NCBI GenBank assembly: GCA_963734025.1
Contig: CAVTFR010000017.1
Coordinates: 124,001 to 188,000 of the forward strand
Length of the DNA: 64,000 nucleotides
Direction of reading: 5' to 3'
From: JACVRW01 sp963734025
GTDB taxonomy: Bacteria; Actinomycetota; Thermoleophilia; Solirubrobacterales; Thermoleophilaceae
The notes under the pieces are model-generated. The model worked only from the letters and a program-made list of their open reading frames with translations. It ran no database searches and had not been told where the DNA came from. Every line of letters begins with the position of its first letter. Positions within the stretch are counted from its first letter, which is position 1. Below, one piece after another: positions 60,261-64,000 of the stretch. The position numbers and the translations under genes were made by a program.

Positions 60261-60276
60261 CCGAGCCTCCTCTCGT

Positions 60277-61080
60277 TCACTCGCCCAGCAGGGCGCGACG
60301 GATGTGGACGGGCAGGACGCGGCCGCGGTACCAGGCGCTGGCGTAGGCGTCGTCGAACGGCTGTGCATCTTGCAGCGCGGCCTCGGCGGCCGACTCGACG
60401 GACGGCCGATCCAGCGGCTTGCCGGTCAGCGCCGCCTCTGCCGCGTTGGCCCGCACGGGTCGCTCGCCGGCACCGCCCAGCGCAATGCGCGCGTGCGCCA
60501 CCGAGCCGTCCTGGACGGTGACCACGGCGGCGACAGTCACGATCGACGCCGAGTTCAGCGGGCGGCGCATCGCCTTCGTGTAGAACCAGCTGCCGTCGGC
60601 GGGCAGATCGAAGGCGACCGCGGTCACGACCTCGCGGGGCCGGAGGCGCTCGCTCAGCACTTCCTCCACGCGGCGCGTTCCGGACTGCTCTGGGCCCGAG
60701 ACGTCCAGCTCGGCGTCCAGCGCGAGCAGTGCGACGGCCAGGTCGCCATAGGGCTGCTCGACGAACAGGTTGCCGCCGACGGTCGCGAGGTTGCGGATGG
60801 TCGGGGAGGCGATCGACTCGACGACCGGATGCAGGAAGGCGAGCCCCTCCTCGCGGCCGAGCTGGGTGAGCGTCGTCGCGGCCCCGACGACGGCGCGCCC
60901 GTTGGTGAGCTCGATGCCCGCCATTCCGGCCCTCCGCAGGCTGACGAGCCGCTCGATGCCGGTCGACGTCGTCGTGACCCGCGGCATCACCTGGGTGCCG
61001 CCGGCGATCACAAGCGCGCCGTCGCCGAGCGAGGCGACCACGCCGGCGGCGGAGTCCGGTAGTTCGACGGATGGTGCCAT
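60277..61080 (-). CDS. Molybdenum hydroxylase, FAD-binding subunit (CoxM/NdhF type)
   Basis: 267 residues with the FAD-binding fold of the family: LVIAGGTQVMPR and the second flavin motif SPTIRNLATVGGNLF. The C-terminal CO-dehydrogenase flavoprotein domain is present (LNSASIVTVAAVV, ALGGAGERPVRA). It is completed by strong GGAGGAGG before the ATG at 61080. It forms the four-subunit enzyme with the S, L and M proteins. Confidence 0.92.
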   Translation of the reverse strand: MAPSVELPDSAAGVVASLGDGALVIAGGTQVMPRVTTTSTGIERLVSLRRAGMAGIELTNGRAVVGAATTLTQLGREEGLAFLHPVVESIASPTIRNLATVGGNLFVEQPYGDLAVALLALDAELDVSGPEQSGTRRVEEVLSERLRPREVVTAVAFDLPADGSWFYTKAMRRPLNSASIVTVAAVVTVQDGSVAHARIALGGAGERPVRANAAEAALTGKPLDRPSVESAAEAALQDAQPFDDAYASAWYRGRVLPVHIRRALLGE

Positions 61081-61097
61081 GGTCGTTCGTCCTCCTC

Positions 61098-61901
61098 CTA
61101 GCCGGCCGTGACCGGATTGCGCAACTTCCCGATGCCGTCGATCTCGCACTCCACGACGTCGCCCGGCGCGAGCGAGCGCTTCGGGTCCATGAACTCGCCG
61201 CAACCCCACGGTGTTCCGGTCAGCAGCGCGTCCCCGGGTTCGAGCGTGAAGCTGTGCGAACAGTGGCTGATGAGCTCGGCGACGCCGAAGACCATCTGGT
61301 CCGTGGTGGCGTCCTGCATGACCTCTCCGTTGACGCTGCAGGTGAGGTGCAGCGCCTGAGGGTCGGCGATCTCGTCTGCGGTCACGAGCACCGGGCCGAG
61401 CGGGCAGAACGTGTCCAAGCTCTTCCCCCGCACCCACTGGCCGTCGGCGAACTGCAGGTCGCGGGCCGAGACGTCGTTGGCCACCGTGTAGCCGAAGACG
61501 TGCGAGAGCGCGGCTTCCGTCGCCACGTGCCGCGCCCGTGTCCCGATCACCACGGCGAGCTCGACCTCCCAGTCGACCCGCTCGGTGAGGTCCAGCGGCA
61601 GACGGATCTCGTCGCCGGGGCCGACGACGCTCGACGGGAACTTGGCGAAGATGAGCGGCTGGGCGGGCGCCTGCATCCCGCTCTCGCGCACGTGATCCAT
61701 GTAGTTGAGACCGATCGCCACGACTTTGCCCGGCACCACCGGCGCGAGCCGGCGCGCGCCCACGACCGGGTCCGCCGCGGGTGCGCCGGCCTCACCGCCG
61801 AGGACGGCCGAGAGGTCTACCGCAAACGGGTACAGCGCCCCGTCGCGCTCCTCTGCGACGACGGGCGGCCCGCCGTTCACCTCGATGCGCGCCAGCTTCA
61901 C
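61098..61901 (-). CDS. Fumarylacetoacetate hydrolase family protein
   Basis: 267 residues of the FAH superfamily (hydrolases, isomerases or decarboxylases of 2-oxo acids in aromatic breakdown). Metal-binding residues are visible in DWEVELAVVIG and ANDVSARDLQ, with GLNYMDHVRE and LLTGTPWGCG as family blocks. Its presence after the regulator suggests that the hydroxylase product is taken through ring cleavage or chain hydrolysis. It overlaps the regulator stop by ATGA. Confidence 0.9.
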   Translation of the reverse strand: MKLARIEVNGGPPVVAEERDGALYPFAVDLSAVLGGEAGAPAADPVVGARRLAPVVPGKVVAIGLNYMDHVRESGMQAPAQPLIFAKFPSSVVGPGDEIRLPLDLTERVDWEVELAVVIGTRARHVATEAALSHVFGYTVANDVSARDLQFADGQWVRGKSLDTFCPLGPVLVTADEIADPQALHLTCSVNGEVMQDATTDQMVFGVAELISHCSHSFTLEPGDALLTGTPWGCGEFMDPKRSLAPGDVVECEIDGIGKLRNPVTAG

Positions 61902-62638
61902 GCGCCTGTCCCGACCGCGCGCGAGCCCTCCGCATGCGCAGCATGGGCGAGCGCGATGTCGCGTACGCGCCGCAGGTGGGTCTCCATGGCGAGGCGCGCT
62001 CCCTCGTCGTCGCCGGCGGCGATGGCGGCGACGATCTCGCCGTGCTCGGCGATCGTGTCGTCGAGCACGCCGGGCAGCCGCGTCGTGTAGGAGCGGCTCT
62101 CGGCCCCGAGTGCGCTGGTGGCCGCGTGAAGATGTACGAGCAGCGGGTTGCCGGAGGCCAGGACGATCCGCTCGTGCAGCTCCGCGTCGAGCGCGGGCAT
62201 CAGCTCCGGCTTGCCGATCTCGGCCTCGGCACGTTCCGCGCAGGCCCGAATGGCCGCGATGTCGTCCTCGTCCGCCCGAACCGCGGCGAGGGCGGCGGCG
62301 CCCGGCTCCAGCAGCAGCCGCACCTCGAACAGGTGCTCCAGGCCGCCATCGGCTAGCGACAGGACGAACTGCAGCGGGCGCAGCAGCTCCTCGACGCTGA
62401 GCGAGGCCACGAACGTCCCGGCGCCGTGACGGCTCTCCAGGATGTTCATCGCCTGCAGCGAGCCGATCGCCTCACGCACCGTTGGGCGGCTGACCCCGAG
62501 CGCCTCGCTCAGCGCGCGCTCGGGAGGGAGCCGCTGTCCGGGTGCCAGCCGGCCGTCGAGGATCATGTCCTTGATCGTCCGGATCACGTCGGCCACGTAG
62601 GTCCGTCGAGCGAGCGGCTCGAACAGCGGCTCGGTCAT
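61898..62638 (-). CDS. FadR/GntR-family transcriptional regulator
   Basis: 246 residues. An N-terminal winged helix of the GntR type (LPPERALSEALGVSRPTVREAIGSL) is followed by an all-helical FCD ligand-binding domain that has the metal-binding His/Asp pattern of the FadR group. It probably represses its own operon until the substrate or an acyl-like product binds. The palindrome at 63386-63408, before the first gene of the operon, fits its likely operator type. Confidence 0.9.
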   Translation of the reverse strand: MTEPLFEPLARRTYVADVIRTIKDMILDGRLAPGQRLPPERALSEALGVSRPTVREAIGSLQAMNILESRHGAGTFVASLSVEELLRPLQFVLSLADGGLEHLFEVRLLLEPGAAALAAVRADEDDIAAIRACAERAEAEIGKPELMPALDAELHERIVLASGNPLLVHLHAATSALGAESRSYTTRLPGVLDDTIAEHGEIVAAIAAGDDEGARLAMETHLRRVRDIALAHAAHAEGSRAVGTGA

Positions 62639-62641
62639 CGC

Positions 62642-62932
62642 TCAGCCCATGGTCTCGTAGAACTCCCGCCGGCGCTCCTCGAGACGCGGAATCGCATCCC
62701 CGAAGCCGTCGCGCTGGAAGTGCTCGGTCTCCGTGTGTGCGGTGTAGGCCGCCTCGTCGGCGTACTGCTCGTAGATGTAGAAGACCTTCGGGTCCTCGGC
62801 GCTGCGGTGCGGAACCCACACGAGGACGCCGTCTTCGGCGAGCGTGGGCTCGCGCAGGCGCTCCAGCGCGGCGGCCACGGCGTCCGCCTCACCCTCCTTG
62901 GCCGTCCAGGTCACGCTCACGACGTAGGCCAT
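62642..62932 (-). CDS. Antibiotic-biosynthesis-monooxygenase-like (ABM) small protein
   Basis: 96 residues of the dimeric alpha-beta barrel ABM fold: VVSVTWTAKEGEADAVAAALERL, FYIYEQYADEAAYTAHTETEHFQ. Members include quinol monooxygenases and many proteins of unknown activity. The ATG at 62932 has AAGGAG upstream. Located between the cupin and the regulator, it may act on an aromatic intermediate of the pathway. Confidence 0.87.
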   Translation of the reverse strand: MAYVVSVTWTAKEGEADAVAAALERLREPTLAEDGVLVWVPHRSAEDPKVFYIYEQYADEAAYTAHTETEHFQRDGFGDAIPRLEERRREFYETMG

Positions 62933-62955
62933 GCAGTCTCCTTCTGGTTGGCGCG

Positions 62956-63360
62956 TCAGCGCTCGACGTGGGTCGCCCCGCCGTCCGGACCGAGCACCAG
63001 ATCCCGGGACGGCTCGGGCACGTGGTCGAGCGGCACGGGGGCCAGCGCCTCGATGAACACCACGCCGGACGCCGAGTGCAACTCGTGCTCGAGGCCGCGA
63101 TTGACGACCACCGTGTCGCCGCCGCGCAGCGTGCGGGTTTCGTCCTCGATGGTCATGGTCACCTCGCCCTCGAGGATGAACATGACCTGCTCGGTGTGCT
63201 CGTGCGCGTGGCGAGACACCTGCTTGCCGGCCTCGTACTCGACCCGGCACAGCAGCACCTGCTCGCCGCCCACCGCGCGCAGATGCACGCCGGGCACGAA
63301 CTCATAGGGCTCCAGGTCTTCGAACGTGCCGAAGGGAGATGTCCTGCCAACGGTGCTCAC
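62956..63360 (-). CDS. Cupin domain protein
   Basis: 134 residues with a single cupin barrel: HAHEHTEQVMFILEGEVTMTIE (metal-binding His pair plus Glu) and GGDTVVVNRGLEHEL (third His). It may be a small dioxygenase, isomerase or sugar-like binding protein. The GTG at 63360, preceded by GAGGAGAGGAG, is the start of the first gene in the operon; frames upstream are not family-like. Confidence 0.85.
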   Translation of the reverse strand: MSTVGRTSPFGTFEDLEPYEFVPGVHLRAVGGEQVLLCRVEYEAGKQVSRHAHEHTEQVMFILEGEVTMTIEDETRTLRGGDTVVVNRGLEHELHSASGVVFIEALAPVPLDHVPEPSRDLVLGPDGGATHVER

Positions 63361-63385
63361 TGCGAATGCTCTCCTCTCCTCGTCG

Positions 63386-63408
63386 GCCAAGTGGCCTGAC
63401 CACTTGGC
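63386..63408. promoter_or_regulatory. Probable FadR-type operator palindrome
   Basis: GCCAAGTGG-CCTGA-CCACTTGGC is a perfect inverted repeat with 9-bp arms and a 5-bp centre, 26 bp upstream of the cupin start. The GTGG-N5-CCAC core resembles operators bound by FadR-subfamily GntR regulators, and such a regulator is the third gene of the operon. Confidence 0.65.
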
Positions 63409-63598
63409 GATGCTACACGGGAGGAGCGCCTGGCGGAAACGCGCCCAGTCCGAGCTGCCGGCCAGCGAGAACTTGCACTGCGTGCCTCGACCCGCGAAGC
63501 TTGGCGTGGACCCGCAGTCTTGGTTTGGCCCATTGTTCTCCAGGTTCCGCTCGCTGCTCACGCGCCGTGCCGGACGGACACGTCTTGGCGAAAGCCTC

Positions 63599-63898
63599 GT
63601 GCGCTGCCACGGCTGCGGTCGTGACGCCGTCCATCCGGTGTGGTGGGAGGCCCTGGACGAAGAGCACTGGTGGATCGCCTTGCGCTGCGGTGCGTGTGGC
63701 GCGTGCGGCGAACAGCTGGTGACGAATGCGGTCGCCTCGGAGTTCGACCGGGAGCTCGACCGTGCGCGCGACGAGATAGTCGTCGAAGCCGATCGCATGG
63801 GCCTCGAGATCCTGTCGACCCAGGCCGACGCGTTGGCCGTGGCGCTCGAGCGCGACCTCATCGGCGTGGATGACTTCGCGCCGGGCCCCCGCTGGTGA
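63599..63898 (+). CDS. Small zinc-ribbon-like hypothetical protein
   Basis: About 99 residues from the GTG at 63599 (VRCHGCGRDAVHPVWW, CGACGACGEQ). Two CxxC pairs suggest one zinc site; the rest is helical and acidic. I recall similar short proteins being common in Thermoleophilia-type genomes, with no known function. The start is uncertain because the frame stays open to 63326. It is divergent from the cupin operon. Confidence 0.5.
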   Translation: MRCHGCGRDAVHPVWWEALDEEHWWIALRCGACGACGEQLVTNAVASEFDRELDRARDEIVVEADRMGLEILSTQADALAVALERDLIGVDDFAPGPRW

Positions 63899-64000
63899 GA
63901 GAGCGCCAGCTAGCACGGTCGCGTCACGGCATCAAGGATCCGGATTTCTACAAGGGTTGGCTCGGCCGCCGGGTTCCGTGAGCCCCGTCAACTGGGCTGG
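63899..64000. other. Right-edge sequence with no recognisable feature
   Basis: The last 102 bases show no gene start, RNA motif or repeat that I can support. Confidence 0.3.

Overview
The window is a high-GC chromosomal segment. Its gene content (Ser/Thr kinases with beta-propeller sensors, FHA proteins, a GH15 glucanase, frequent GTG starts, ATGA/GTGA stop-start overlaps, and TANNNT boxes 6-7 nt before several start codons) points to an actinobacterium. I favour the Thermoleophilia/Solirubrobacterales, but this is an inference from gene style; no rRNA gene is present.

Layout. Bases 1-20100 hold signalling and envelope-glucan genes: a truncated kinase with a Kelch sensor, phosphoglucomutase, a kinase with a YVTN-type propeller, a cyclic-nucleotide-binding protein coupled to a GH15 glucanase, and a GT39 / cellulose-synthase-like GT2 / GH8 lipoprotein operon. 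They also hold a cyclase-ATPase-FHA / FHA-HTH / kinase operon divergent from a double-FHA kinase, and a GtrA-dolichol-phosphate-mannose-synthase-like fusion. Bases 20144-22600 carry a glutamine-synthetase-family ligase and a small repeat protein.

Bases 22685-44400 form the core of the window, an archaeal-type C1 transfer island: fae, mtdB, mch and fhcA/B/C/D, together with cofactor genes for (dephospho)tetrahydromethanopterin and methylofuran. These are mptG, mfnB, mfnE, a RimK-type ligase, an H4MPT-linked C1 transfer pathway protein (TIGR03123 type), a HisA-like barrel, a CitG-like protein, a second ATP-grasp ligase, DUF447, DUF1464, a pterin-carbinolamine dehydratase, a dihydropteroate-synthase-like protein and an SDR. 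The island ends with a cupredoxin-like protein and a PQQ alcohol dehydrogenase that has the Asp-Tyr-Asp lanthanide signature but no signal peptide. At 50117-53223 lies pqqABCDE, including a 24-residue pqqA. Together they predict oxidation of methanol (or a similar alcohol) by a lanthanide/PQQ enzyme, capture of formaldehyde by Fae, and oxidation through MtdB, Mch and Fhc to formate. Formate dehydrogenase, an assimilation pathway, XoxG/XoxJ, and the early pterin and tyramine steps are not in the window. Three genes of the island (fhcB, the DUF447 gene and a proline-dehydrogenase-family gene) carry single-base frameshifts.

Bases 44516-49900 hold a MntP-like exporter, a ChrB-like protein divergent from a P-type ATPase, a SpoIIAA-like protein and a decayed epoxide-hydrolase fragment. 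Bases 53200-55300 hold an R2-like diiron protein, a methyltransferase and a small hypothetical protein. From 63360 down to 55291 on the minus strand runs a ten-gene operon: cupin, monooxygenase-like protein, FadR-type regulator, FAH-family hydrolase, a four-subunit molybdenum hydroxylase whose molybdopterin subunit is split in two (as in nicotinate dehydrogenase), and CoxD/CoxE-like maturation proteins. A 23-bp palindrome just upstream is the probable operator of its regulator.
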